A DNA stretch of 64,000 bases from Massilia sp. W12 (GCF_037300705.1 NZ_CP147776.1:4712001-4776000), one strand, 5' to 3'. Positions 26,574 through 36,686 are shown, numbered from the stretch's first letter. Program-made: numbers and translations. The notes: generated from the letters alone by a model not told the origin.

Positions 26574-28919
26574 ATGACAACCACGCCTCCACCTGTCGCC
26601 CCCGCCCCGCCCGCCGCCAGCATCGCCCGCATTCTGGGCCGCATTCTGCTTTGGCTGTTCGGCGGCATCGTCGCTTTGCTGCTGATCATCCTGCTGGTGA
26701 TCGGTTTCGGCCTCTCGATGGCGTATCCAACCCTGCCGGATCTGGATTCGCTGACCGATTACAAACCCAAGATCCCTTTACGCATCTTTTCAGCTGACAA
26801 TGTGCTGATTGGCGAATTTGGTGAGGAGCGGCGCAATCTGGTCCGCATCAAGGATATTCCCGATGTGATGAAAAAAGCTGTGCTGACTGCGGAAGACGAC
26901 CGGTTCTATGAACACGGCGGTATTGACCTGCAAGGCATCGTGCGCGCTTTGATGAACAATCTGTCCGGTGGCGCGAAGCAGGGCGCTTCGACAATCACAC
27001 AACAGGTTGCGCGCAACTTTTTTCTATCCAGCGAGCAAACTCTTAAACGAAAAGCATATGAAGTGCTGCTGGCATGGAAAATAGAACAAAATTTGAGTAA
27101 AGACCAGATTCTCGAAGTGTACATGAATCAGATATATCTTGGACAACGTTCTTTCGGATTTTCTTCTGCGGCGCAGATATATTTTGGCAAATCTCTCAAG
27201 GAAATTTCGATCGCTGAAGCAGCGATGCTGGCCGGTTTACCCAAGGCGCCTTCAGCCTACAATCCGGTGGTCAACCCGAAGCGCGCCAAAGTTCGTCAAC
27301 AACACATTTTGCAACGGATGTATACGCTCGGATACATTACGCAGCAGCAGTATGAGCAGGCGAAAAACGAAGAATTGCGGATCAAGCCGGACAGCAATGA
27401 GTTTGGCATGCATGCAGAATATGTGGCGGAAATGGCTCGGCAACTGGTGTATGAGCAATTCAAGGAAGAGGCTTACACCAGGGGCCTGAACGTCTTCACC
27501 ACGATTACCAAAGCAGATCAGGATGCCGCCTATCTGGCCTTGCGGCGCGGCGTGATGGACTATGAAAAGCGGCATGGCTATCGCGGCCCGGAATCTTTCA
27601 TCACCCTGCCGGAAAATAAAGAAGAGGCGGATGCAGCGATTGAGGCTGAGCTGGCTGACCACCCTGACAGCGACGATATCGTGGCCGCACTGGTGATGAA
27701 GTCCAGTCCGCAAAAAGTGCACGCGCAGCTGGCGTCCGGCGAGGAGATCACAATCAGCGGCCAGGGCTTGGGTTTTGCCGCCGGCTGGCTGTCAGACAAG
27801 GCGCCGCCGAACAAGCGCATCCGGCGCGGCGCCGTGATCCGCGTCACGCAAGATGTGAATGGCTGGAATATCACGCAAATGCCTGAGGTGGAATCCGCCT
27901 TCATCGCCGCCAACACGCATGACGGCGCGATCCGCGCCATGGTTGGCGGTTTTGATTTCAATCGCAACAAATTCAACCATGTGACGCAAGCCTGGCGCCA
28001 GCCCGGCTCTTCCTTCAAGCCCTTTATTTATTCAGCCTCACTGGAAAAAGGCTTATCGCCATCGACCATGATCAACGATGAGCCGATTTCCTTTGACGCC
28101 GGGCAAACCGGCGGCCAGGCCTGGGAGCCGAAAAACTATGACGGCAAATATGAAGGCCCGCTGTCGATGCGGCGCGCGCTGACCAAATCCAAAAACATGG
28201 TCTCGATCCGCATTTTGCAAAAAATCGGCGCCAAGTATGGCCAGGAATTTTCCACCCGTTTTGGTTTTGATGCAGACAAAAACCCCGCGTATCTGACCCT
28301 GGCGCTGGGCGCCGGCGCGGTCACGCCTTTGCAGATGGCGGGGGCGTATGCGGTATTCGCGAATGGCGGCTATAAAGTGAGTCCCTATCTGATTTCACAC
28401 GTCACGGACAGCAGCGGCAAGATCGTGGCGCAGGCGCAACCGGATCTGGCCGGCAATGAAGCCAACCGCGTGCTGGATGAGCGCAATGCATTCATGATGG
28501 ATTCCATGATGCGCGATGTGGTGCGGTTTGGCACCGCCACCCGCGCCCTGGTCTTGAAGCGGCCTGATATCGCCGGCAAAACCGGCACCACCAATGATTC
28601 GGTGGATGCCTGGTTTGCCGGTTATCAGGCAAAGGTGGTGGGAATCGCCTGGATGGGGTTTGATCAACCGCGCAATCTGGGCAACCGCGAAACCGGCGGC
28701 GGCCTGGCGCTGCCAATCTGGATCGGCTATATGCAAAAAGCCTTGAAAGATATCCCGGTTGAAGAGCGGCCCGTACCGGAAGGCTTGATTCAAGCCGGCG
28801 GCGACTATTTCTATGTGGAAAATCCCCCCGGCAGCGGGGTGCGCAGCCTGGGCTTGCATCATAAACCGGGGGATGAGAATGAAAAAATGCGCGATGAAGT
28901 CAGAAATGAAATTTTTTAG
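26574..28919 (+). CDS. mrcA: Penicillin-binding protein 1A (bifunctional)
   Basis: Class A penicillin-binding protein that polymerises and cross-links peptidoglycan in the periplasm. The protein is 781 aa. A cytoplasmic Pro-rich N-terminus and membrane helix (about 24-46) come first. The GT51 transglycosylase has catalytic E107 in TAEDDRFYEHGG, QGASTITQQVARN and EVYMNQIYLG. An OB-like insert follows. The transpeptidase has S479 in GSSFK, TKSKNMV and GKTGTTND. The start at 26574 puts the helix near the N-terminus. It lies divergent to pilM and convergent to cyaY, a common arrangement in this group. Confidence 0.97.
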   Translation: MTTTPPPVAPAPPAASIARILGRILLWLFGGIVALLLIILLVIGFGLSMAYPTLPDLDSLTDYKPKIPLRIFSADNVLIGEFGEERRNLVRIKDIPDVMKKAVLTAEDDRFYEHGGIDLQGIVRALMNNLSGGAKQGASTITQQVARNFFLSSEQTLKRKAYEVLLAWKIEQNLSKDQILEVYMNQIYLGQRSFGFSSAAQIYFGKSLKEISIAEAAMLAGLPKAPSAYNPVVNPKRAKVRQQHILQRMYTLGYITQQQYEQAKNEELRIKPDSNEFGMHAEYVAEMARQLVYEQFKEEAYTRGLNVFTTITKADQDAAYLALRRGVMDYEKRHGYRGPESFITLPENKEEADAAIEAELADHPDSDDIVAALVMKSSPQKVHAQLASGEEITISGQGLGFAAGWLSDKAPPNKRIRRGAVIRVTQDVNGWNITQMPEVESAFIAANTHDGAIRAMVGGFDFNRNKFNHVTQAWRQPGSSFKPFIYSASLEKGLSPSTMINDEPISFDAGQTGGQAWEPKNYDGKYEGPLSMRRALTKSKNMVSIRILQKIGAKYGQEFSTRFGFDADKNPAYLTLALGAGAVTPLQMAGAYAVFANGGYKVSPYLISHVTDSSGKIVAQAQPDLAGNEANRVLDERNAFMMDSMMRDVVRFGTATRALVLKRPDIAGKTGTTNDSVDAWFAGYQAKVVGIAWMGFDQPRNLGNRETGGGLALPIWIGYMQKALKDIPVEERPVPEGLIQAGGDYFYVENPPGSGVRSLGLHHKPGDENEKMRDEVRNEIF

Positions 28920-28935
28920 CGCCGCTCAATGAGCA

Positions 28936-28960
28936 AACTGGCCGCCTTAAGCGGCCAGTT
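28936..28960. terminator. Hairpin between mrcA and cyaY
   Basis: AACTGGCCGC and GCGGCCAGTT form a perfect 10-bp stem with a 5-base loop, overlapping the last codons and stop of cyaY. There is no good T run, so action as a shared terminator is only probable. Confidence 0.45.
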
Positions 28961-29273
28961 GCACATTCACCCCGCCCTGCTCGCTGACAATGCGCGACAA
29001 CATACCGAACAACTCGCCATGTTCGCGCGTGTCCTGCCAGCTGCTGCCCTCATGGCGGAAATGAAAGCCGCCGCTGCGCGCCGCCACCCACAATTCCTGC
29101 ATGGCCGATTGAATATTGATGATGACCTTGGAGCCATTATCCAAAAACTCCAACTCCATCACATTGCCGTTGCGCGTACACTCCACGTCCAACACCTCAT
29201 GCTGCGCATCCAGTGCATCTTCAATGCGCTGCAGGGTTTGCTCGGCCAGACGCAAAAAATCGCTTTCGCCCAT
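28947..29273 (-). CDS. cyaY: Bacterial frataxin, iron donor protein CyaY
   Basis: Small acidic protein that binds iron and regulates iron-sulfur cluster assembly on IscS. The protein is 108 aa. The frataxin fold is clear: acidic first helix (SDFLRLAEQTLQRIEDALD), strand LDVECTRNGNVMELEF, then NGSKVIINIQ, ELWVAARSGGFHF and an Arg/Asp-rich C-terminal helix. It is divergent from lptM/lysA, which is the usual neighbour relation in Proteobacteria. Confidence 0.96.
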   Translation of the reverse strand: MGESDFLRLAEQTLQRIEDALDAQHEVLDVECTRNGNVMELEFLDNGSKVIINIQSAMQELWVAARSGGFHFRHEGSSWQDTREHGELFGMLSRIVSEQGGVNVQLAA

Positions 29274-29314
29274 GTTACACTCCTCATATCTGCTGATGTT
29301 TTAACTGATTCTAT

Positions 29315-29521
29315 ATGAAGCCAGCCAGCCCCACTCTTTTCCGCGCACTGCCTTTTGGTCTTGCGCTTTGCCTCTTGGCCGCCTGCGGTCAACGCGGCCC
29401 GCTGTATCTGCCTGAACCGCCCAAGGAGGCTGTAGAGAAAAAAGCAGAAGCAACCGGCGCCGCCCGCGCCGATGACAAAAAAGCGGCAAAATCCAGCGCC
29501 AACGCCGACGTCAAACAATAA
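29315..29521 (+). CDS. lptM: LPS translocon maturation lipoprotein LptM (YifL-like)
   Basis: A 68-aa lipoprotein. The signal peptide ends LLAAC with the invariant GQRGPLYLPE just after the lipidated cysteine (near residue 24). In E. coli this short motif is known to help LptD disulfide maturation in the LptDE translocon. The rest is a Lys/Ala-rich tail. It lies directly upstream of lysA, the normal context, and probably shares its transcript. Confidence 0.93.
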   Translation: MKPASPTLFRALPFGLALCLLAACGQRGPLYLPEPPKEAVEKKAEATGAARADDKKAAKSSANADVKQ

Positions 29522-29575
29522 CGTCTCCAGGCTTGCTGCCGCTGCGACTTCACAACCCTTTTGATACGGTCGAAT

Positions 29576-30847
29576 ATGTCGCATTTTCATTATCAAAACG
29601 GCGAACTTTACGCCGAACAATTGGCTTTGTCCGAAGTGGCTGCGCAATTTGGCACGCCCTGCTATGTGTATTCGCGCGCCGCCTTGCAAGCTGCATGCGA
29701 CAGTTGGCAGCAAGCTTGCCAGGGCCGCGACAGCTTGATTTGCTATTCCGTCAAATCCAATTCAAATCTGGCTATCCTGCACATTTTAGCAAAGCAAGGT
29801 TTTGGTTTTGATATCGTGTCCGGCGGCGAATTGCGGCGCGTGCTGGCAGCGGGCGGCGCAGCGCAAAAAGTGATCTTTTCCGGCGTCGGCAAATCGCGTG
29901 AGGAAATCCGCTTCGCGTTGCAGCAGCAAGTGGCCTGCTTCAATGTGGAATCAGCATCTGAACTGCTGCGCATCAACCAGATCGCCGGCGAACTTGGCTG
30001 CCGCGCGCCGATTTCGCTGCGCGTCAATCCGGATGTCGATGCGCAAACCCATCCCTATATTTCCACCGGCCTGAAAGAAAACAAATTCGGCATCGCCTAC
30101 GAAGAGGCCTTGCCGCTGTACCGCATGGCCGCTGGCCTGCCGCATTTACAGGTGCACGGCATCGACTGCCATATCGGTTCGCAATTGCTGGATGATGCGC
30201 CGCTGTTAGCAGCATTTGAGCGGATTGCCTTGCTGGTTGATACCCTGGCGGCGGAAGGCATTCATTTGCAGCATCTGGATATCGGCGGCGGCTTGGGCAT
30301 ACGCTACACCAGTGATCAGCAACCTGTGCCGGTGGGCGATTATTTGCAACACCTGTTTGCCCGCATCGATGCCTGGCGCGCGCGCAGTGCGCATACGCAA
30401 GCGTTGCGGATTGTGTTTGAACCGGGCCGCTCTATTATCGGGAATTGCGGCCTGCTGTTAAGCCGGGTCGAATATCTGAAACACGGCGCCGGCAAAAATT
30501 TCGCGATTGTCGATGCGGCGATGAATGATTTATTACGCCCCGCCCTGTATCAAGCCTGGCATGAAGTCTTGCCGCTGCAACAGCACGCCCGGGCGGCGCA
30601 ACTGTATGACATCGTCGGCCCGGTATGCGAATCGGCGGATTGGCTGGCGCGCGCGCGCGAACTGGCGCTGCAAGAAGACGATCTGCTCGCCTTTATGTCC
30701 GCCGGCGCATACGGCATGACCATGTCGAGCAATTACAACACGCGCGCCCGCGCTGCCGAAGTGCTGGTCGATGGCGCGCAAATGCACCTGATCCGTGAGA
30801 GGGAACAGCTGGACAGCCTGTTTGCGCTGGAAAAAATCCCGTTTTAA
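29576..30847 (+). CDS. lysA: Diaminopimelate decarboxylase
   Basis: PLP enzyme that decarboxylates meso-diaminopimelate to L-lysine, the last step of lysine synthesis. The protein is 423 aa. The PLP lysine is in CYSVKSNSN. HIGSQL and DIGGGLGI follow in the alanine-racemase-like barrel. The C-terminal beta domain has the active-site cysteine segment GPVCESADWL and YGMTMSSNYN. The ATG at 29576 is preferred to the TTG five codons earlier. It is convergent with msrQ. Confidence 0.97.
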   Translation: MSHFHYQNGELYAEQLALSEVAAQFGTPCYVYSRAALQAACDSWQQACQGRDSLICYSVKSNSNLAILHILAKQGFGFDIVSGGELRRVLAAGGAAQKVIFSGVGKSREEIRFALQQQVACFNVESASELLRINQIAGELGCRAPISLRVNPDVDAQTHPYISTGLKENKFGIAYEEALPLYRMAAGLPHLQVHGIDCHIGSQLLDDAPLLAAFERIALLVDTLAAEGIHLQHLDIGGGLGIRYTSDQQPVPVGDYLQHLFARIDAWRARSAHTQALRIVFEPGRSIIGNCGLLLSRVEYLKHGAGKNFAIVDAAMNDLLRPALYQAWHEVLPLQQHARAAQLYDIVGPVCESADWLARARELALQEDDLLAFMSAGAYGMTMSSNYNTRARAAEVLVDGAQMHLIREREQLDSLFALEKIPF

Positions 30848-30870
30848 TACCGGCGGCGCCATACGCTGAC

Positions 30871-31497
30871 TTATTGCGCCCGCCCCGCCTGCGCAGGCGG
30901 CGCATTCTGCCGGCTGCGCGCGCGCCACAGCCGCGCGGCCAGCAAAGCGCCGATCAAGGCGATGAATAAGGCCGGCTGGGCAAAATCATTTTTACCGGCT
31001 TTCATCCACCAGTAATGCCACAGCGCCAGCACGGCAATCAGATACACCAGGCGATGCAATTGCTGCCAACGCCGCCCCAGTTTGCGGATAGCCCAACGAT
31101 TACTGCTGGCGGCCAATGGAATCAAGAGCACAAAAGCCAGCAAACCAAGCAAAATGAAAGGCCGTTTGGCGGCGTCTTGCAACATTTCCTGCAGATCAAA
31201 GAAATGATCGAACCAGAAAAAGGCGGTGAAGTGCAGACAAGCGTAAAAGAAGGCGTACAGGCCAATCATACGCCGCAGCGGCAAGAGCCATTGCCACCCC
31301 AGCGCATGCCGCAAGGGGGTAATCGCCAAGCCCAGTGTCAGAAAATATAAACACCAGTCGCCGCTGTTGCGGGTGATGAATTCGAGCGGATTGGCGCCCA
31401 GCCCGTCAAAAAAAGCGCCATGCAAAAGACGCAAGGCCGGCAACAGAAAAAGCACAAACAACACGCCTTTCACGCGTCGCACATCAGATGGCTGCAT
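30871..31497 (-). CDS. msrQ: Haem-binding membrane subunit MsrQ
   Basis: Inner-membrane b-type haem protein that passes electrons from the respiratory chain to MsrP, which repairs oxidised methionines in periplasmic proteins. The protein is 208 aa with about six hydrophobic helices and conserved histidines (TPLRHALGWQ, FYACLHFTAFF, LHRLVYLIAVLALWHYW). The start at 31497 follows GGGGGCG; the longer frame begins inside msrP. It lies 13 bp after msrP, the standard msrPQ order. Confidence 0.94.
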   Translation of the reverse strand: MQPSDVRRVKGVLFVLFLLPALRLLHGAFFDGLGANPLEFITRNSGDWCLYFLTLGLAITPLRHALGWQWLLPLRRMIGLYAFFYACLHFTAFFWFDHFFDLQEMLQDAAKRPFILLGLLAFVLLIPLAASSNRWAIRKLGRRWQQLHRLVYLIAVLALWHYWWMKAGKNDFAQPALFIALIGALLAARLWRARSRQNAPPAQAGRAQ

Positions 31498-31510
31498 CAC
31501 GCGCCCCCGC

Positions 31511-32467
31511 TCAATAGAATTTACGCAAGTCCATGCCGGTATATAAACCGGCGACCTGGGAATAGCCATTGAACATCAGGGTTTTGCGTTTTTTCGTGAA
31601 AAACCCGTCTTCGCCGATACGGCGCTCGCTGGCCTGTGACCAGCGCGGATGATTCACCTCCGGGTTCACATTGGAATAAAAACCGTATTCTTCCGGCGCG
31701 CTCAGATTCCAGGCGGTTTTCGGCTGCTCGCGCACAAAGCGGATTTTGACGATGGATTTGGCCGATTTAAAACCATATTTCCAGGGCACGATCAAGCGCA
31801 CCGGCGCCCCGTTCTGATTCGGCAAAACCTGGCCGTACATCCCAAGACAGAGCAGGCAGAGCGGGTGGTTTGCCTCATCCAGGCGCAAGCCTTCGACATA
31901 CGGCCACTCCAGCACAGGATTGGCGATGCCCGGCATTTGCTTCTTATCGGCGAGCGTGACAAATTCGACAAATTTGGCCTGCCCATTCGGCTCGACCCGC
32001 TTGATCAGCTCCGACATGGAATAGCCGATCCAGGGAATCACCATCGACCAGCCTTCGACACAGCGCAGGCGGTACACCCGCTCTTCCAGCGGGGCCAATT
32101 TGAGCAGGGCGTCCAGATCAAGTTGCAAGGGCTTTTTGACCTCGCCTTCGATGCTGACCACCCAGGGCCGGGTTTTCAGGGTGTGCGCATTTTGCGCCGG
32201 ATCGCTTTTGTCCGTGCCGAACTCATAAAAATTATTGTATGTACTGGCGTCTTTGAAGCTGGTGGTTTTTTCCATCAGGGTGTAGGCCTGATTGGTTTTG
32301 GCGGCCAGGCTTTGCCCCGCCGCCGCTGCCGGCACACCGGCCAGCAGCAAACCGCCGGCCCCCATCGCGTGCAGAAATGCGCGCCGGTTTTGATACACGC
32401 TTTGCGGCGTGATTTCAGAGGGGTAAGGCAGATCCAGCCCATTCGCGCCATGTCGAATCAACATCAT
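31511..32467 (-). CDS. msrP: Protein-methionine-sulfoxide reductase catalytic subunit
   Basis: Periplasmic molybdopterin enzyme that reduces methionine sulfoxide in proteins. The protein is 318 aa. A twin-arginine signal ([19 protein letters not shown]) shows Tat export with cofactor in place. The molybdenum-binding cysteine is in [15 protein letters not shown]. The C-terminal [18 protein letters not shown] is typical of the sulfite-oxidase fold. AAAGGAGA precedes the double ATG start. msrQ follows. Confidence 0.96.
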   Translation of the reverse strand: MMLIRHGANGLDLPYPSEITPQSVYQNRRAFLHAMGAGGLLLAGVPAAAAGQSLAAKTNQAYTLMEKTTSFKDASTYNNFYEFGTDKSDPAQNAHTLKTRPWVVSIEGEVKKPLQLDLDALLKLAPLEERVYRLRCVEGWSMVIPWIGYSMSELIKRVEPNGQAKFVEFVTLADKKQMPGIANPVLEWPYVEGLRLDEANHPLCLLCLGMYGQVLPNQNGAPVRLIVPWKYGFKSAKSIVKIRFVREQPKTAWNLSAPEEYGFYSNVNPEVNHPRWSQASERRIGEDGFFTKKRKTLMFNGYSQVAGLYTGMDLRKFY

Positions 32468-32530
32468 ATTCTCCTTTGCAGGCCCGGCGCATGCCGGGGA
32501 TGTTCTTGGTCGGGCTGGAACGCCCCTTCC

Positions 32531-33670
32531 TTACAGTTTGCCGTAGGAATGCAAACCGGACAGGAACATATTCACGCCCAAAAAGGCAAAGGTGGTGACC
32601 AGCAGGCCGATCACCGCCCACCAGGCCGCCAGTTTGCCGCGCAAACCGCCCACCAGGCGCAGATGCAGCCAGGCGGCGTAATTCAACCAGACAATCAAGG
32701 CCCAGGTTTCTTTCGGGTCCCAGGACCAATAGCCGCCCCAGGCTTCCGCCGCCCACAGCGCGCCCAGAATGGTGGCGATGGTGAAGAAGGCAAAGCCGAC
32801 CGAAATCGCTTTGTACATCACATCGTCCAACACTTCCAGCGGCGGCAGGCGGTCAGCCAGAATGCCCGCATTTTTCAACAGCCAGGCGCAGGCCACCATC
32901 GCCGCCAGCGCAAACGTGCCATAGCCGATGAAATTGGCCGGCACATGGATTTTCATCCACCAGCTTTGCAGCGCCGGCACCAGCGGCTGAATCTCCGCCG
33001 CATCGCGCGCCACCGTGTACCACAGCAAAAAGCCGACTGCGGCTGCAATGATCAGCAAGACAAAAGCGCCCATCTGCCGGGTTTGGTAATAGCTTTCATA
33101 GTGCAGATAAAACATCGCCGTGATCAAGGCGAACAGAATGAACACTTCATACAGATTGGAAATCGGAATATGGCCGACATCGCTGCCCAGCAAATATGAC
33201 TCATACCAGCGCACCAGCATGCCGGTCACGCCCAACACCACCGCGCCCCAGCACAGGCGTGCGCCAATCGCTTGCGCGCTCTCGCTGCGCCCCAGCAAGC
33301 CTATCCAATAAAACACCGTGGACAGGCAAAACAGCACCGCCATCCATAAAATCGCGGACTGGCTGGATAAAAACCATTTCAAAAGAAAACGCTGTTTAGC
33401 GGCTTCCAGTGTGCCGCCGTACTGAAAAATGCCGATCAAGGCCAAGGCGGCAGTCAGCGGAAACAGCCAGCGCATCGGGCGCCAGACCCAGCCCAGCCAG
33501 GCAAAGGAAGGGGCGGCGCACAATAAAATCGCTTTTTCATAGCCATCCATATAGGCGCCAAAGCGCAACAGCGCAAACATGGCGCCGGCGAATATCGCAC
33601 TGGCGTACACCCAGTCATACAAATCACGTTGCGCAAACCAGGTTTGCGCCATGCTGTTATTGGCTTTCAT
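32531..33670 (-). CDS. ccsB: Cytochrome c biogenesis protein CcsB/CcsA type
   Basis: Membrane haem-handling subunit of the system II cytochrome c maturation pathway; together with ResB it attaches haem to CxxCH motifs outside the membrane. The protein is 379 aa with many hydrophobic helices. The tryptophan-rich haem motif WGGYWSWDPKETW is intact, with flanking conserved histidines (KIHVPANFIGYG, WLHLRLVGG). The start at 33670, inside the resB end, has GGAG eight bases upstream; the overlap of 14 bases implies coupling. Confidence 0.95.
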   Translation of the reverse strand: MKANNSMAQTWFAQRDLYDWVYASAIFAGAMFALLRFGAYMDGYEKAILLCAAPSFAWLGWVWRPMRWLFPLTAALALIGIFQYGGTLEAAKQRFLLKWFLSSQSAILWMAVLFCLSTVFYWIGLLGRSESAQAIGARLCWGAVVLGVTGMLVRWYESYLLGSDVGHIPISNLYEVFILFALITAMFYLHYESYYQTRQMGAFVLLIIAAAVGFLLWYTVARDAAEIQPLVPALQSWWMKIHVPANFIGYGTFALAAMVACAWLLKNAGILADRLPPLEVLDDVMYKAISVGFAFFTIATILGALWAAEAWGGYWSWDPKETWALIVWLNYAAWLHLRLVGGLRGKLAAWWAVIGLLVTTFAFLGVNMFLSGLHSYGKL

Positions 33671-35807
33671 TTGCTTTCTCCAGCGCAGCTTCCGGCATGC
33701 TGCGCAATTGCTGTTTGATCCGCTCGAATTCTTGCACAAACTCGAAAGTCTTGCGCTGACTGCTCATGGCCAGCAACAGTTCCTGGCCGCCCTCCTGCGG
33801 TTTCAGCCACAACCACAGGCGACGCTCGCGGATGTAGAGCATGGCGAACACCCCCAGGGTCAACAATAAAAAGCCCAGGTACACCACACTCTTGCCGGGC
33901 GCGCGCGTGATTTGCAGGACAGAAGCTTTGATTTCCTTGAACTCGTCCAATTGCAAATACACCGGCGCAGCGTAAAACGCATTGTCAGACAGCGCATTCG
34001 CCGCATGCTGCAGATAACGCGCATATTTTTCATGGCTCTCCAGCTCCGGCAAGCCATCCTTCTGGCGCGCCACCTGCCACAAATCCCACAAACTGCCTTG
34101 CAGCATTTTCATGAAAATATCCGCCGCCTTGCCCTGCTCTTCTTGTGGCAGGCGCTGCAAAAATTGCGCCACCGCCACCATGCCGCCGGGCTTATCGGGG
34201 CCGGCGCCGCCGGCAAAGATACCCAGACTCTTCAGGGCGGAATCCTGCAATTGCGCGCGCACTTTGTCAGCATCCGGGCGCGAGCCTTGCGGGAAGGCGC
34301 GCAGAGCATAACGCTGCGCCGCCTGCACCCGCATCTCTTCATTGTTCAGCGCTGCGCGCAAACGCATCCACTCCCCTACCCCATGCTGCTCATCCACCGG
34401 AATCCGCAAATACGAAAAGGCGTCGTTCGGATTGTCGCGCACCCCCGCCAGATAAAAACTCTGGCCATCGATTTCCACCGGCTGCATATAGTTGTGAAAT
34501 TCGCGCGCCTGGCCGGTTTTGTCGCGCAATTTATATTGCACGCTGGGGCCGACGTTTTTCAGGTTTTTGGTATTGGTTCCCTTGGCCGCCGAACCGCTCA
34601 GGGTTTCAATCTTGCCCAATAATTGCTGGCCCAGGTCTTTATTCCCATTCACCGCGCGCACATCATTGCCTTGCATGTTTTCCACGTTGAAGGGGCGGAA
34701 GCCATTCCATTCGATGGTGTATTCAGCCTCATGGCTGCCGGCGCGGGAGAGTTGCGAGGATGTGCCAATTTCGCCATCCATGGCGAATTGACGGCTCTCG
34801 CCGCCTTGCATATTCCAGGCGCGCAACTTGAGTTTGCTGCCGCCATCCTCAAAACTGGATTGATACATGGCGTAACCGCGATAAATCAGCGGTTCATTCA
34901 CTTTGATGGTCGCGCTCAAGGGTTTTTGCAGCTGCGCATCATGAATCACCACATCGCTGGCGAACAGCTTGGGCATGCCGGTCGAATAAAAATCGATATG
35001 GAATTTTTTCAGCTCGATCACAAACGGCAGATCCTGAATCAGCACACCGTTTTGCATTGGAATGATGGCGGCATTGCTGCTGGCGCCTTCCGGAATCATG
35101 GTGTTGCCGCGAAACGTGGGATTGCTCAAAGGCAAACGATGCTGTTCCGGGATTTTAGCGATCAACCCCGAGCCGCCATATGGCTGTTTGCCATTGAACC
35201 AGATTTGCATACGGATGCCGAGATCAGAATCCAGCAAACCGCCGATGCTGATCACGATGATGGACAGATGCGCGAAGATGTAGCCATATTTATTCGCCGC
35301 GCCGCGCTTGGCCACCAGCAATTGCGCGCCGTCCTCTTTTTCGACCTGCTTGACCTTGTAGCCTTGTTGCTGCAGCACGCTTTGCGCCTGTTGCAACAAT
35401 TCGCCTTGCGGCTGGGTGCTATGCCAGACCTCGTGTTCGTGAAAGTGGCGCAGTGAGGATTCGCGCACCTGCTCACGCCAACTGCGCATATCTTTCAGCA
35501 TCTTGGGCGTATTGCGCCATAAACACAGGCTGGTGGACGCCACCAGAAAGCCGAGAATCAGCAAAAACCACCATGCGGAATACACTCCATACAAATCAAT
35601 CTTGCCAAACACTTCCGACCAGAACGGCCCGAATTGATTGATGTAATTGCCCATCGGCTCGTTTTGCTTGAGCACGGTGCCGATAATGGTGGCGATGGAA
35701 ATAATGCACAGCAAACTGATGGCGAAGCGCATCGAAGACAGCAATTCGCTGGCTGTGGCAAAGCGGGAGCGCGCAACTGGCGGCGCGCTGATTTCATTTG
35801 GATTCAT
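33657..35807 (-). CDS. resB: Cytochrome c biogenesis protein ResB
   Basis: Partner of CcsB in system II haem ligation. The protein is 716 aa. Two N-terminal helices (SMRFAISLLCIISIATIIGTVL and WWFLLILGFLVASTSLCLW), a third near residue 175-195, and a C-terminal helix (SVVYLGFLLLTLGVFAMLYI) bracket a large periplasmic domain. Cys and His residues in the membrane part fit the reductant role of the family. It follows the cytochrome c4 gene in the same direction. Confidence 0.95.
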   Translation of the reverse strand: MNPNEISAPPVARSRFATASELLSSMRFAISLLCIISIATIIGTVLKQNEPMGNYINQFGPFWSEVFGKIDLYGVYSAWWFLLILGFLVASTSLCLWRNTPKMLKDMRSWREQVRESSLRHFHEHEVWHSTQPQGELLQQAQSVLQQQGYKVKQVEKEDGAQLLVAKRGAANKYGYIFAHLSIIVISIGGLLDSDLGIRMQIWFNGKQPYGGSGLIAKIPEQHRLPLSNPTFRGNTMIPEGASSNAAIIPMQNGVLIQDLPFVIELKKFHIDFYSTGMPKLFASDVVIHDAQLQKPLSATIKVNEPLIYRGYAMYQSSFEDGGSKLKLRAWNMQGGESRQFAMDGEIGTSSQLSRAGSHEAEYTIEWNGFRPFNVENMQGNDVRAVNGNKDLGQQLLGKIETLSGSAAKGTNTKNLKNVGPSVQYKLRDKTGQAREFHNYMQPVEIDGQSFYLAGVRDNPNDAFSYLRIPVDEQHGVGEWMRLRAALNNEEMRVQAAQRYALRAFPQGSRPDADKVRAQLQDSALKSLGIFAGGAGPDKPGGMVAVAQFLQRLPQEEQGKAADIFMKMLQGSLWDLWQVARQKDGLPELESHEKYARYLQHAANALSDNAFYAAPVYLQLDEFKEIKASVLQITRAPGKSVVYLGFLLLTLGVFAMLYIRERRLWLWLKPQEGGQELLLAMSSQRKTFEFVQEFERIKQQLRSMPEAALEKANESQ

Positions 35808-35840
35808 TGCTGCTCGAAAAAATCTGTGCCCACGTTACGT

Positions 35841-35868
35841 AAAAAAGGGCAGCTTGCGCTGCCCCTTT
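35841..35868 (-). terminator. Terminator after the cytochrome c4 gene
   Basis: Read leftward, GGGCAGC, a GCAA loop and GCTGCCC form the stem and TTTTTT follows. It lies 20 bp after the cytochrome stop and just before resB, so resB may be made by read-through or from its own promoter. Confidence 0.82.
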
Positions 35869-35887
35869 GGCTGGTCTTGCCAGTGGA

Positions 35888-36550
35888 TTACTTCAAGCCC
35901 GCCACATAGTCGGCCACGGCTTTCATTTCCTGCTCCGACATGCGCTTGGCGATGGTGCTCATCTGTGCGCTGTTTTTGCGGCTGTCTTTGGAGAAAGCTG
36001 TCAGCTGCGCCACGGTGTAATCCTGATGCTGACCGGAGAGGCGCGGATATTGCGCCGGAATTCCGGCCCCGGTGGCGCCATGGCAGCCAGCGCAAGCCGG
36101 CACATTTTTTTCCATGATGCCGCCGCGATAAATCTTCTTGCCCAGCGTAGCCAGATCTTTGTCTTTGGCCTCGCCTTGCTTGGCCGGCTGTTTGGCCAGA
36201 TAAGCGGACAGATTTTTAATATCAGCGTCGTTGATGGTTTTGGCAAACGCGCTCATTGCGGGAATGCTGCGCTCGCCTTTATGGAATTCCGTCAATTGCT
36301 TGACCAGATAGGCTTCGTGCTGCGCGCCCAATTTCGGGTTGGCGGAAATGGTGGAGGCGCCTTTTGCGCCATGGCAGGCAACGCAGGCAGCAATGTTACG
36401 CGTGCTGTCGCCATTGGTGTACAGGGCTTCGCCCTTGGCCGGATCGGCCTTGGCTGCGCCTGCAGCGGGTTTACTTTCATTGGCGGACGCGAATGCCGAC
36501 ACTGCCAGCAACGCCACGCACAAGGACTTCGCAATTGGGGAAGGTTTCAT
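35888..36550 (-). CDS. Di-haem cytochrome c4
   Basis: Periplasmic electron carrier with two haem c groups, usually donating to terminal oxidases. The protein is 220 aa. The signal peptide ends AFASANE. Two cytochrome c domains carry CVACH (about residue 56) and CAGCH (about 150). Axial methionines are probably in SIPAMSAFAKT and NSAQMSTIAKRM. The tandem symmetry is typical of c4. It is the first gene of a leftward set with the resB/ccsB maturation genes that it depends on. Confidence 0.95.
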   Translation of the reverse strand: MKPSPIAKSLCVALLAVSAFASANESKPAAGAAKADPAKGEALYTNGDSTRNIAACVACHGAKGASTISANPKLGAQHEAYLVKQLTEFHKGERSIPAMSAFAKTINDADIKNLSAYLAKQPAKQGEAKDKDLATLGKKIYRGGIMEKNVPACAGCHGATGAGIPAQYPRLSGQHQDYTVAQLTAFSKDSRKNSAQMSTIAKRMSEQEMKAVADYVAGLK

Positions 36551-36686
36551 TCACACACCCTGGGACAAATTAACAGAAAATTCCGCACATGGGCCGCGCC
36601 GCCGCTTCCCGGGCTGCACTGATCAGCAACAATCTGGGGGAAGCCGGCAAACTCTGCAAAACACGCATGCCGCAACAGTAACCCCT

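Noticed and set aside
31649-33199. 516-codon open frame on the + strand
   Set aside because: It lies antisense to msrP and ccsB, whose motifs and signal peptides are clear. The translated product is His/Gln/Arg-rich with no fold, as expected of a shadow frame in GC-rich DNA.
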